Position numbers and translations under genes: made by a program
Notes under the pieces: model-generated
Database searches by the model: none
What the model saw: the letters and a program-made list of their open reading frames with translations, nothing else
What the model was told of the DNA's origin: nothing
NCBI RefSeq assembly: GCF_017312485.1
Contig: NZ_BMBA01000003.1
Location: 192,921-256,920, forward strand
DNA length: 64,000 bases
Direction of reading: 5' to 3'
DNA from: Clostridium zeae
GTDB lineage: Bacteria > Bacillota > Clostridia > Clostridiales > Clostridiaceae
In this document: piece by piece, positions 56,222-64,000 of the stretch
Position numbering within the stretch: the stretch's first letter is position 1
Layout: every line of letters begins with the position of its first letter

Positions 56222-57712
56222 TCACTTGAAGTTAATTTTCTCTAATAAACGGTAAATTATCTTTTCCTTCCTTGTAACGACTTGGGCTTCACACAACATT
56301 CCAACCTTTATCTGAGCCTTTTCTCCTTTATAACTATAAACAGTCTTATTATCTATTACCCCCTCAGCAGAATAATAGCTTGTACCACTTCGTGTATCTA
56401 ATTTAGAATCTATGCCTACATTCGAAATTCTGCCCTGTAACTCTCCATATTCTTTATATGGAAGCGCAGCAAAATGGTATTTAACATTTTGCCCTTCTTT
56501 TATATTTGCAATATCAGAGTTTGCAACTGATAATTGCACCTTAAACTGAGAGCTTTCTTTAGGAACAATTGTAGCTATATCCATACCTGCTTGAATCATA
56601 TCATCTTTACTAATATTTGTATCAATACTTATCTTTCCGTCTATTGAAGCCTTAATAATATAGGATTCTATGTTCAATTTTATTTGCTGTAAGCTTACTT
56701 TTAATTCTTGAAGCTTACTCTCATCAGCTTTTATAGTATCGTCAATTTGAGTTAACATAGAAAGTTTATATTTTTCTAGTGAGGTTTTACTGCTATTTAA
56801 AGTTTTATTAAATAAATCATTAGTGTTATCCAATGTTCCTCGTAATTCATTCAATTTCTTCTTATCTTGCTCTAAACTACTAATTAAGTTTGTATTGAAT
56901 TGATTTTTATATTTTATTAAATCATCTTTAGCATCGCCCAAATTAATTTGTACAGTATCTAACTGTTCGGTTCCAACACCAGATTTTCCTTTGATATTAT
57001 CATACTGGCTTTGAATTTCATCTATCTTTTTTTTATAATTACTTACACTAATGTCGTAGTCTAAATACTGACTATAATAAGAACTCCCTTTCTTTAAATA
57101 GTTAATCCCCTCATTTATTGATTTTTCAAGCAATTCCAAATTGTCTAAATCACTTTGAGTTTCATTTACTTGTGATTGTAAAATATTCACTTGATTTTCT
57201 GCTTGATCTTTACTCAAGTCAGACTGATTGTTAGCGTCATCTATATCGTTTTTGTATTTTAAAAACTTATTATAGTACTCTTTTTCCTTAGGATCTGAAT
57301 AATCAAAATAATTTTTATTATTATTAATACTATCGCTTAATTTTTTCAAATTAATGATTTCATTATTAATATTGTCGATTTGTTTTTCATAATTCTCTTT
57401 TTGCAGATTTAAAGAAGTGTGTTCTATAGTATAAAGAATATCTCCTTTTCTTACATCTTGCCCATCTTTAAGGTTAACACTCTCAACTCTTCCTGTTGAA
57501 GGATTAATTACTCTTTGATTTTCAGTAATAGATCTTACTATCCCGTTTGCCTTAACAACAATTTCAGTCTCACTAAAATATGCCCAAATTAAAGCACTAG
57601 ATAAAAATACAATTATAATATATATAAATATATTAATAAATTTATGTGGTTTAGCCTCTAACATCTCTTTACTATCAGTTATTTCATCTAAGTCTAATAT
57701 TATATTATTCAT
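56222..57712 (-). CDS. HlyD-type membrane fusion protein of a bacteriocin exporter
   Basis: The 496-residue protein has one N-terminal membrane segment (about 27-48), then a half lipoyl domain (VVKANGIVRSITENQRVINP, GRVESVNLKDGQDVRKGDIL). A coiled coil of nearly 300 residues rich in Asn, Asp and Lys follows, and then the second half lipoyl/beta-barrel part (ASIDGKISIDTNISKDDMIQ). This is the plan of accessory proteins that pair with C39-type ABC exporters. The start overlaps the upstream exporter gene by 8 bases, and GAGGTGA lies before the ATG, so the two are translationally coupled. Confidence 0.9.
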   Translation of the reverse strand: MNNIILDLDEITDSKEMLEAKPHKFINIFIYIIIVFLSSALIWAYFSETEIVVKANGIVRSITENQRVINPSTGRVESVNLKDGQDVRKGDILYTIEHTSLNLQKENYEKQIDNINNEIINLKKLSDSINNNKNYFDYSDPKEKEYYNKFLKYKNDIDDANNQSDLSKDQAENQVNILQSQVNETQSDLDNLELLEKSINEGINYLKKGSSYYSQYLDYDISVSNYKKKIDEIQSQYDNIKGKSGVGTEQLDTVQINLGDAKDDLIKYKNQFNTNLISSLEQDKKKLNELRGTLDNTNDLFNKTLNSSKTSLEKYKLSMLTQIDDTIKADESKLQELKVSLQQIKLNIESYIIKASIDGKISIDTNISKDDMIQAGMDIATIVPKESSQFKVQLSVANSDIANIKEGQNVKYHFAALPYKEYGELQGRISNVGIDSKLDTRSGTSYYSAEGVIDNKTVYSYKGEKAQIKVGMLCEAQVVTRKEKIIYRLLEKINFK

Positions 57713-59933
57713 TGAAAATCACCTCATCAATCATAGTTGATGCAATCTCATTACTAATATAATAATCAGGCAGTTGATCTTTCCAGAGATTATAATAAAT
57801 TCCTCGATTGTTAATCAATTCGTTATGTGCTCCTCCCTCCACTATCGTACCTTTATCAATAACATATATTTTATCGCATCTCATTATAGTACTTAATCTA
57901 TGAGCTATAATAATAGTAGTTGTATCCTTACTAAACTCATACATAGTTTTCTCAATTGCTTTTTCAGTGACTGAATCCAAACTACTTGTAGCTTCATCCA
58001 TAATTATTATATCTGGTTTTTTCAGTATAGCTCTTGCAATTGCTAGCCTTTGTTTTTGACCTCCAGAAAAATTTGATCCGTTTTCTTCTATTAATGTATC
58101 GTATCTTAACGGTAACGAATTAATATAATCATGTATTTTGGCTTTTTTACATGCAGATATTATTTTTTCTAAATTTATATCTGATTTACCAAAGTACAAA
58201 TTTTCTTTTATTGTTCCACTAAATAAGAATATATTTTGGGATATATATACAACCTTTTCCCTTAAAACATCTAAATTTATATCTTGTATATTATAACCAT
58301 TGATCAGAAGTTCACCATTATTACACTTATAAAAATTCATAAGAAGCTTCGCTAAAGTAGTTTTTCCCGCTCCACTTTCACCTACTAAAGCAATTTTTTC
58401 ACCTTGCCTTATAATTAATGACAGATCCTTAAGTATATGTTCTCTTTCTCCATATCTAAAGTCAACATTTTTGAACTCTATAGTTCCTTTTAGCGATTCT
58501 GGCTTAATCTTCTTATCCTCGTCCCTAGATTTCTCAATTTCTATATCTAATATTTCACTCAATCTATCAGCTGCAACTATAGCTGTTTGTATTTTAGATT
58601 GTAAATTAATTAAATTCTCAATTGGAGTAAGAAAATAAACTAATAAAGCATTAAATGATAACAATTGCCCTATTGTTAGTCTTCCATTAATTACTTCATG
58701 TGCACCTATCCATAACAACACAATCCCAAAAACACCTTTTATTCCGCTTTTTAGAGATGTCTGAATATTATTAATAAACCCATTTTTAAATACAGCCTTT
58801 ACAACTCTAATGAGTCTCCTTTCAGTCTCTATGCATACTTCTCTTTCCGCGTTAAATGATTTGACAGTTTCAATACCATTTAATGATTCAACTAAATACG
58901 AAGTCATATTTGCACTATTTTCCATTGTCGTTCTATTTATGTTACTTATTGGCTTATTAAAGCTCCAAACTATAATTATATATAAAATTACTGGAATCAA
59001 TGTAATACTAAATAAAAGATGATTCTCACTATATAGAATGAATCCACCTATAAGAACCATAATAGTATCAATCAATATAGTTAATGTACCTTCTGAAATA
59101 GCTTCTTTTATATTGTTAGCATCATTAAATCTAGATAGAATTTCTCCAATTTTCCTACTTCCAAAAAAGTTCATAGGCAATTTAACTACATGATTATAAT
59201 ATCCCAGCATTAATGGAACATCAATTCTCTGGGTTAGATATAATAGTAGCTGTGTTCTAAATGTATTTAATAAAACTCCAAATATACTCAACATAACGAA
59301 TCCTATTGATATTACATTCAATGTATTTTCTATATTATATTGCAATACATTATCAACTAAGTATTGATAATAAAATGATCCCCCAATTCCAAAAGCAGTA
59401 TAAAGTACTGAGGCTAAAAATATATTAACTATTAATCCCTTTTGTGGCTTCAAAAGACTTAAGAAACGCTTAAATGACCCTTTTGATTGATTCCCTTGCT
59501 CAAATCTAGAATTAGGTAACATCAACATAATTATCCCAGTCCAAATCTCAAAGAAGTCATCTGGTTTATACTTAACAATACCAACATTGGGATCTGCTAC
59601 AATTATTTCATTTTCACTAACTTCATGTATTACTACATAGTGTGGTATAGTTTTATTTATGATAACATGAGCAATAGCTGGAAATGGAAGATTACTAAAT
59701 ATTTTTCTAAAATCATTACTTTTAACAGCTTTAACATCAAATCCAATACTTTCTGCAGCATTAATCAATCCATATACACTTGTTCCTTCTTTGTCAGTTG
59801 ATGCTAACTCTCTAATTTTTGAAATCGGAATAGTAAGTCCATATTGTTTGCAAACTGTAGCTAAGCATGCGCATCCACAATCTTTAGAATCATGTTGCTT
59901 TATGCAAACGTATCTCTTAAATATATTGTTCAA
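57705..59933 (-). CDS. Peptidase C39-containing ABC exporter (LanT-like)
   Basis: The 742-residue bifunctional exporter cuts the leader of a peptide precursor and exports the core. Residues 1-140 are a C39 cysteine peptidase: IKQHDSKDCGCACLATV with Cys19 as nucleophile, the histidine in PHYVVIHEV and the aspartate in VADPNVG. A membrane domain of about six segments follows (about 165-440). The ATPase has Walker A GESGAGKTTLAK, signature FSGGQKQRLAIARA and Walker B IIIMDEATSSLD. I prefer a TTG start at 59933, preceded by AAGGTGAT, over another TTG 21 bases upstream. It lies behind lanC and overlaps hlyD. C39 peptidases cut after double-glycine motifs, which predicts the leader type of the unseen precursor. 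Confidence 0.92.
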   Translation of the reverse strand: MNNIFKRYVCIKQHDSKDCGCACLATVCKQYGLTIPISKIRELASTDKEGTSVYGLINAAESIGFDVKAVKSNDFRKIFSNLPFPAIAHVIINKTIPHYVVIHEVSENEIIVADPNVGIVKYKPDDFFEIWTGIIMLMLPNSRFEQGNQSKGSFKRFLSLLKPQKGLIVNIFLASVLYTAFGIGGSFYYQYLVDNVLQYNIENTLNVISIGFVMLSIFGVLLNTFRTQLLLYLTQRIDVPLMLGYYNHVVKLPMNFFGSRKIGEILSRFNDANNIKEAISEGTLTILIDTIMVLIGGFILYSENHLLFSITLIPVILYIIIVWSFNKPISNINRTTMENSANMTSYLVESLNGIETVKSFNAEREVCIETERRLIRVVKAVFKNGFINNIQTSLKSGIKGVFGIVLLWIGAHEVINGRLTIGQLLSFNALLVYFLTPIENLINLQSKIQTAIVAADRLSEILDIEIEKSRDEDKKIKPESLKGTIEFKNVDFRYGEREHILKDLSLIIRQGEKIALVGESGAGKTTLAKLLMNFYKCNNGELLINGYNIQDINLDVLREKVVYISQNIFLFSGTIKENLYFGKSDINLEKIISACKKAKIHDYINSLPLRYDTLIEENGSNFSGGQKQRLAIARAILKKPDIIIMDEATSSLDSVTEKAIEKTMYEFSKDTTTIIIAHRLSTIMRCDKIYVIDKGTIVEGGAHNELINNRGIYYNLWKDQLPDYYISNEIASTMIDEVIFNE

Positions 59934-59980
59934 TTCTACATCACCTTCATCCAAATGTATTAAACATATCAGTTCTTCTT

Positions 59981-61279
59981 CTAATTTATTAAAAACATAT
60001 TATCCCAATTAGTTTTGCTATATTGTATAGTGGCTAAAAGTGGCAATAGTATTGAAGTAGTTCCTTTTACTATACCAATATCAATATTTTTACTTACTTC
60101 TTGATTAAACTTATATTCATAATCATAAAACCCAAACGCAGCATCTTTTTCATAGAAACTAAGTATCTTATTAGTAATATTATCTATAGGTTCTAAAAAA
60201 CTCTCAATTTTAGTATCCTGATAAAATACATTAAGGGTTTGTAATAATCCAGAATATCCGTGGCAAAATGTAGGTGAAATAAATCCAAAATCCTCTCTAT
60301 TTGAGTTTGCTTGTGATATAATTACTCTTATTGAATCTTCAACAAAGTAGGAATCCCCTAAACTTTTACCAGCAAGATATATGGTTCTAGATATCCCAGC
60401 TTCACCATAGCACCAACTAGGCCTGGACCAATCAAAGTCTTTTTTACCATCAATCCAATCTTCTATAGCTATTTTTCTAGGCCAATATATTAGGTTGTCC
60501 ACTTCCATCCTATAAGCATAACAAAACTCCAAAAGCCGCCTTATTGAACTCCTTTGCCCCTTAACCTCAATTCCGCTTAGTAGAGCTATAGATAATATAG
60601 ATATCACTCCAGTAATTCCATGTGATAACCCAAGATCTATCTTTCCGTTTGGGAAACTTGCTCTCTCATGTGGTAATTGCTCCTCTGCTGACAAAAACCA
60701 ATACGGCACCTTAACTCCAAGTACTTCCTTATTTTCTAGTGTTAAAGAGATTAAATATGTTAATAACTGTCTTATGGTTTCTAACACATCATTATTTTCT
60801 TTGAAGTGAAGCAAATATCTAATAACCCCTCCAAAGCCATTAATGCAATCACAATTGTGCATACTTGCTCTAGTTCCAGATAAAATATAGTGATTTGCAC
60901 CTTTTATCATAATCTTATTAATAGAATCCAAGAATGTTGTATACTGTTTTTTATTGTTAGATATACTTAAGGTAGAATACCCTAAATGCGCTAACCCACT
61001 GAAGGATGATAAACCGTAATTATTACGTGAATAATATTCATTAAGAATCTTTAAATTATAATGAGTATATTTTTCTAAATCTATATTTTTATACTTTTCT
61101 ACCTCGCTAAGCAAAATATTAACCGAAGGTAAAACTCTACCTATTAATGAAAAATCTCTTACATCGTCCTCGACACCACAAACATTATCATATACGTAAT
61201 GTAAATCTGTAAACTTTTCCACTAAATCATCTATGATATTATCTATAGAAAATTTTTTACTGTCATCATTTAGACACAT
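59981..61279 (-). CDS. lanC: Lanthionine synthetase C-like cyclase
   Basis: The 432-residue zinc enzyme adds cysteine thiols to dehydrated Ser or Thr residues to form lanthionine rings. The zinc ligands are visible as SWCYGEAG (Cys290) and FCHGYSG (Cys339, His340). LDLGLSHGITGVISIL gives the conserved catalytic histidine region. The length is normal for stand-alone LanC proteins, and a separate LanB gene lies 18 bases upstream, which marks a class I lanthipeptide system. GGGG and GGA motifs precede the ATG. Confidence 0.93.
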   Translation of the reverse strand: MCLNDDSKKFSIDNIIDDLVEKFTDLHYVYDNVCGVEDDVRDFSLIGRVLPSVNILLSEVEKYKNIDLEKYTHYNLKILNEYYSRNNYGLSSFSGLAHLGYSTLSISNNKKQYTTFLDSINKIMIKGANHYILSGTRASMHNCDCINGFGGVIRYLLHFKENNDVLETIRQLLTYLISLTLENKEVLGVKVPYWFLSAEEQLPHERASFPNGKIDLGLSHGITGVISILSIALLSGIEVKGQRSSIRRLLEFCYAYRMEVDNLIYWPRKIAIEDWIDGKKDFDWSRPSWCYGEAGISRTIYLAGKSLGDSYFVEDSIRVIISQANSNREDFGFISPTFCHGYSGLLQTLNVFYQDTKIESFLEPIDNITNKILSFYEKDAAFGFYDYEYKFNQEVSKNIDIGIVKGTTSILLPLLATIQYSKTNWDNMFLIN

Positions 61280-61297
61280 GTCCTAAATCCCCTTAAT

Positions 61298-64000
61298 TTA
61301 TTTTTTAAAATATTTTAATGAATATAGTGTATGCCTAACCAACGCCATTACTTCTTTCTCCAACATTCTATTAGTACCATATAATCTGTTGCAGAACATA
61401 TGAATTACGCTAAGTATTATATTTTCTTCTGTATTAGTTAGTATACCTTGCTTCTTTGATTCATTAATGTTTATTCTATAGTCCATAATTGAATCTGTTC
61501 TAATTGTCATTATTTCAAATAGTAGCTTTCCATCATTTATAGACTTTAGACTATTCCAATTATCGTTAGAATTCGCTAACTTGATTAAATCTTTTCTATA
61601 TTTAGCAAAAGATTCTCTATATTCATTTGGGTTAACTACTTTATTAAATAATTCAAGCTGAGAATTAAACTCCATACCATAATCCTCTAAGAACTTTATT
61701 ATGCCTATGGCTCCTATTATCTTTATATCCATATTAATTTTTCTTGCTTCAATTAGATTTAGTGTGGCAATCACTGATAAAGTATCTTTATAAAATAAAT
61801 TCTCTGCATAGCTTATTAACTTTAATCCTCCGTATCTTTCCACTTCTTTTTCATAAGTATCCATAGTCGCTTTTCTTATCAATGCTAAATCATATAGCGA
61901 GTTTAAAAATTTATTAATTTGCTCATATAGTTCAATGTTTGATTCATCTGATTTCAACATTCTAATACGAATGTGTTGTTCTGGATCAGAATATCTTATA
62001 AAAAAAACTTTTCTTACTAATCCCTGATTTAATAAATTAGAGAGAAACTTATTCAAGTGAATTGCTATAAGTTCATTTTCCCTGTTTTTATTTCCATATA
62101 ACTTTAAGTAAATCCATTCTCCAAAAGGTATATCAACTCTTCTTCTATCAAAGGTTGAGCATATATCTAAATCAGTGTTACTATTAATGTTTTGCTTTTT
62201 TGAATTATTTTTTATAGTTCTCACTAAAGGAACAACTATTTCTGAAAAAAAGACTTCGTTTTTTGATTCAACTATACTTTCTTTATAGTTTGTTTCTTGT
62301 TCTATTAATTTTATATATTTATTCTTATTTTTAGTAACAGCTAAAAAAAGTTCTCTTAAGTGCAACTCATTCTCTAAATTTAGAAGCAACCTATGATCCA
62401 TATAAGTTAAATATACAAACTGATCAATTTTATACTTCTCACTAAATTCTAAAAACTTTGTTTTAAAGTTGTCAAAATTCTCTTTACTAGATTTGATTTT
62501 TAATAATTCGCAATTAACCTTCCATGTACGTGGCGAAATTATTATATTTTTATAATTAATTCGGGGTATATAAATAAACTTGTCCATCACTACATTCAAA
62601 GTACTCATCATAGAAAAATGATTATCTATTATCGATATTTCTACTAGCAACCTATATATATTATTACAAATATTTGGGTTAAGCATATGATTAACATTCA
62701 ATACTATTTTTTTATTTAGTTTAACTGATTTCAAATAAAATTCATTATTTTCAACGCCTACAACTATATCTTGAAGATCTAACACATTATCTTTGTTAGA
62801 ATTTGTGGCTATAGGCAACTCATATCCAAGGTAATTCTTTGTTAACGCTACATTCAGGCTTCTTCCATTTTCAGATAGATAAGCTAATTCACCGACAATT
62901 ACATTATCATCATTAATTATTTCATTTTCTTGTCTTATTAAATAAGAAAGTTTATCATTTATACTATCATCAAACATGTACATGAATCTTCCAAAAGTTT
63001 TACCAACTTTGGCCGATCCAAAATTCGGTCCTAAAACCAACTTATAATTACCATCATCAACTGCCTTTTTAGATCCTACTACAAACATATTTATTTCATA
63101 TGATATTGGCAATTTGTTCACATCATATTCCGTAAGATTTAAAGCATCTATTTCTTCATCTCGAATATCTATTTGTGCAGCTTTATCAATCATTACTTCA
63201 CTTAACTTGCAATAAATATAATTTTGAAATTTCAGTTCATTTTCAATAGGAGTTCCTTCATTCAAACTCTTATTACTAATAGGATTCATATACGTAGCAG
63301 GGAATCCTATTCCCCTATCTATATCAATAAGCTCTAAAAACGGAACTTCTCTATGTGTACCATACACTTCTATAAAAGTATTTCTATATTGAGCTAAATG
63401 GTGAGGCGTAGATTTAAGAACTGATAACTTAGTGAGTAGTTTCGAAAATTTTTCTACATCTCTTGCAATTTCACTATTTAATATGCACTTTTTCATAGAT
63501 GATTTTAAATCAACTTGTAGATAATGAGAAGCTTGCTCAAATGCGCTCATTTTTTCTACTATATCCAAAAATTGTTCTTCTCCTTGTCCTAATTCTAAAC
63601 AATTATAATTATCTATAGATTTTTTTAAATCTAGTAGCACATTATAAATTTTCTTAGCTTCCTGTATTTCATATAATATATTTAGTACGTATTCTAATGG
63701 TGATTCGTCAGTTAAAGGTGGTCTAAGTTCTGAAATTATATATTCTTTATTCAGGAGTTCAATAATAAAGCTTAAAATTGTTTCCTTAGGGATATCCACT
63801 GCAAACTTTGAGAACTTTTCTAAAATATCTTCAACTCTAATATAATCACTACATAAACTTAACGTATATTGCACCATTCTTGATAACTTTATAGAAACCG
63901 CAGAATATTTACTTTCTTCTGTTTCAAGTTTTTGCCCATAATAACTTAAAAATAGATTATCTATTCTGTTACCTTTAAAAAGATATGTTGAATTACATTT
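61298..64000 (-). CDS. lanB: Lantibiotic dehydratase LanB, 5' end outside the window
   Basis: The frame is open from the stop at 61298 to the right edge, so 900 residues are visible and the N-terminus is missing. An internal Met at 63877 is not the true start, because coding continues upstream of it (KCNSTYLFKGNRIDNLF and onward). The visible part covers most of the glutamylation domain. It ends with the SpaB_C elimination domain (GEWIYLKLYGNKNRENELIA, FFIRYSDPEQHIRIRMLKSD). LanB uses glutamyl-tRNA to activate and dehydrate Ser and Thr of the precursor. It is first in the visible leftward operon lanB-lanC-exporter-hlyD. The precursor gene is expected just beyond 64000. Confidence 0.9.
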   Translation of the reverse strand, partial: KCNSTYLFKGNRIDNLFLSYYGQKLETEESKYSAVSIKLSRMVQYTLSLCSDYIRVEDILEKFSKFAVDIPKETILSFIIELLNKEYIISELRPPLTDESPLEYVLNILYEIQEAKKIYNVLLDLKKSIDNYNCLELGQGEEQFLDIVEKMSAFEQASHYLQVDLKSSMKKCILNSEIARDVEKFSKLLTKLSVLKSTPHHLAQYRNTFIEVYGTHREVPFLELIDIDRGIGFPATYMNPISNKSLNEGTPIENELKFQNYIYCKLSEVMIDKAAQIDIRDEEIDALNLTEYDVNKLPISYEINMFVVGSKKAVDDGNYKLVLGPNFGSAKVGKTFGRFMYMFDDSINDKLSYLIRQENEIINDDNVIVGELAYLSENGRSLNVALTKNYLGYELPIATNSNKDNVLDLQDIVVGVENNEFYLKSVKLNKKIVLNVNHMLNPNICNNIYRLLVEISIIDNHFSMMSTLNVVMDKFIYIPRINYKNIIISPRTWKVNCELLKIKSSKENFDNFKTKFLEFSEKYKIDQFVYLTYMDHRLLLNLENELHLRELFLAVTKNKNKYIKLIEQETNYKESIVESKNEVFFSEIVVPLVRTIKNNSKKQNINSNTDLDICSTFDRRRVDIPFGEWIYLKLYGNKNRENELIAIHLNKFLSNLLNQGLVRKVFFIRYSDPEQHIRIRMLKSDESNIELYEQINKFLNSLYDLALIRKATMDTYEKEVERYGGLKLISYAENLFYKDTLSVIATLNLIEARKINMDIKIIGAIGIIKFLEDYGMEFNSQLELFNKVVNPNEYRESFAKYRKDLIKLANSNDNWNSLKSINDGKLLFEIMTIRTDSIMDYRININESKKQGILTNTEENIILSVIHMFCNRLYGTNRMLEKEVMALVRHTLYSLKYFKK

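Noticed and set aside
63877-63879. Met at 63877 as the start of LanB
   Set aside because: The frame stays open to the window edge, the upstream residues look coding, and there is no ribosome site at this position. The gene is truncated by the window.

Overview
The window looks like a chromosomal stretch of a spore-forming, strictly anaerobic, low-GC Firmicute close to Clostridium. The support is its AT-rich base and codon use, a Tlp-type small acid-soluble spore protein behind a SigG-like promoter, a tricistronic GerA-type germinant receptor, an oxygen-independent cobalamin pathway, Fur boxes of the 7-1-7 type, and AGGAGG-type ribosome sites. No rRNA, tRNA, CRISPR array or complete insertion sequence was seen. 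Most genes lie on the minus strand.

Layout. 1-1 kb: end of a probable TetR regulator, a zinc-ribbon protein and a VOC protein. 1-2 kb: metal-independent phosphoglycerate mutase with a Fur-like box upstream. 2.2-5.9 kb: germinant receptor operon A-B-C. 6-8.4 kb: a beta-glucoside PTS behind a leader with promoter, cre-like site and two successive LicT-type antiterminator/terminator pairs. 8.4-10.8 kb: tlp, a Fur-boxed ferric-reductase-like membrane protein and a solitary HipA-like kinase. 10.9-22.2 kb: a 12-gene anaerobic corrin operon (cbiK, P, A, C, D, E, T, L, F, G, H, J) under an adenosylcobalamin riboswitch; together the genes run from sirohydrochlorin to cobyric acid. 22.4-29.2 kb: intracellular GH94-like phosphorylase and GH30 glycosidase, a fructose-6-phosphate aldolase and a divergent DeoR regulator. 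29.2-34 kb: two paralogous chemoreceptors and an AAC(3)-fold acetyltransferase. 34.4-47.2 kb: a 2,495-residue sortase-anchored GH3-GH30 enzyme with several carbohydrate-binding modules, an orphan sugar-binding lipoprotein, and a divergent YesM/YesN-type two-component system. These probably form a beta-glucan sensing and degradation unit.

47.3-51.1 kb: a TIGR03943/YcgQ-like protein, a fusion of a CobW-like GTPase to a YcgR-like permease, and an Old Yellow Enzyme. 51.2-55.6 kb: an FtsX/MacB-type ABC exporter (ATPase and two permeases) and mannose-1-phosphate guanylyltransferase. 55.7-64 kb: a lanthipeptide locus transcribed leftward: LanB dehydratase (5' end outside the window), LanC cyclase, a C39-peptidase ABC exporter, an HlyD-type membrane fusion protein, and a small gene broken by an in-frame stop. 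The precursor peptide is not in the window and is expected beyond the right edge.

The least explained signals are non-coding. There are three pairs of dispersed intergenic repeats. One pair (22251-22332 and 49997-50099) keeps a long stem by compensatory base changes, as a structured RNA or a hairpin-recognised mobile element would. Other points for follow-up are the CobW-permease fusion, the mixed lanthipeptide export architecture, the interrupted 116-codon gene, and the Fur-like box in front of the metal-independent glycolytic mutase. All positions and motifs were read by eye; no database search was run.
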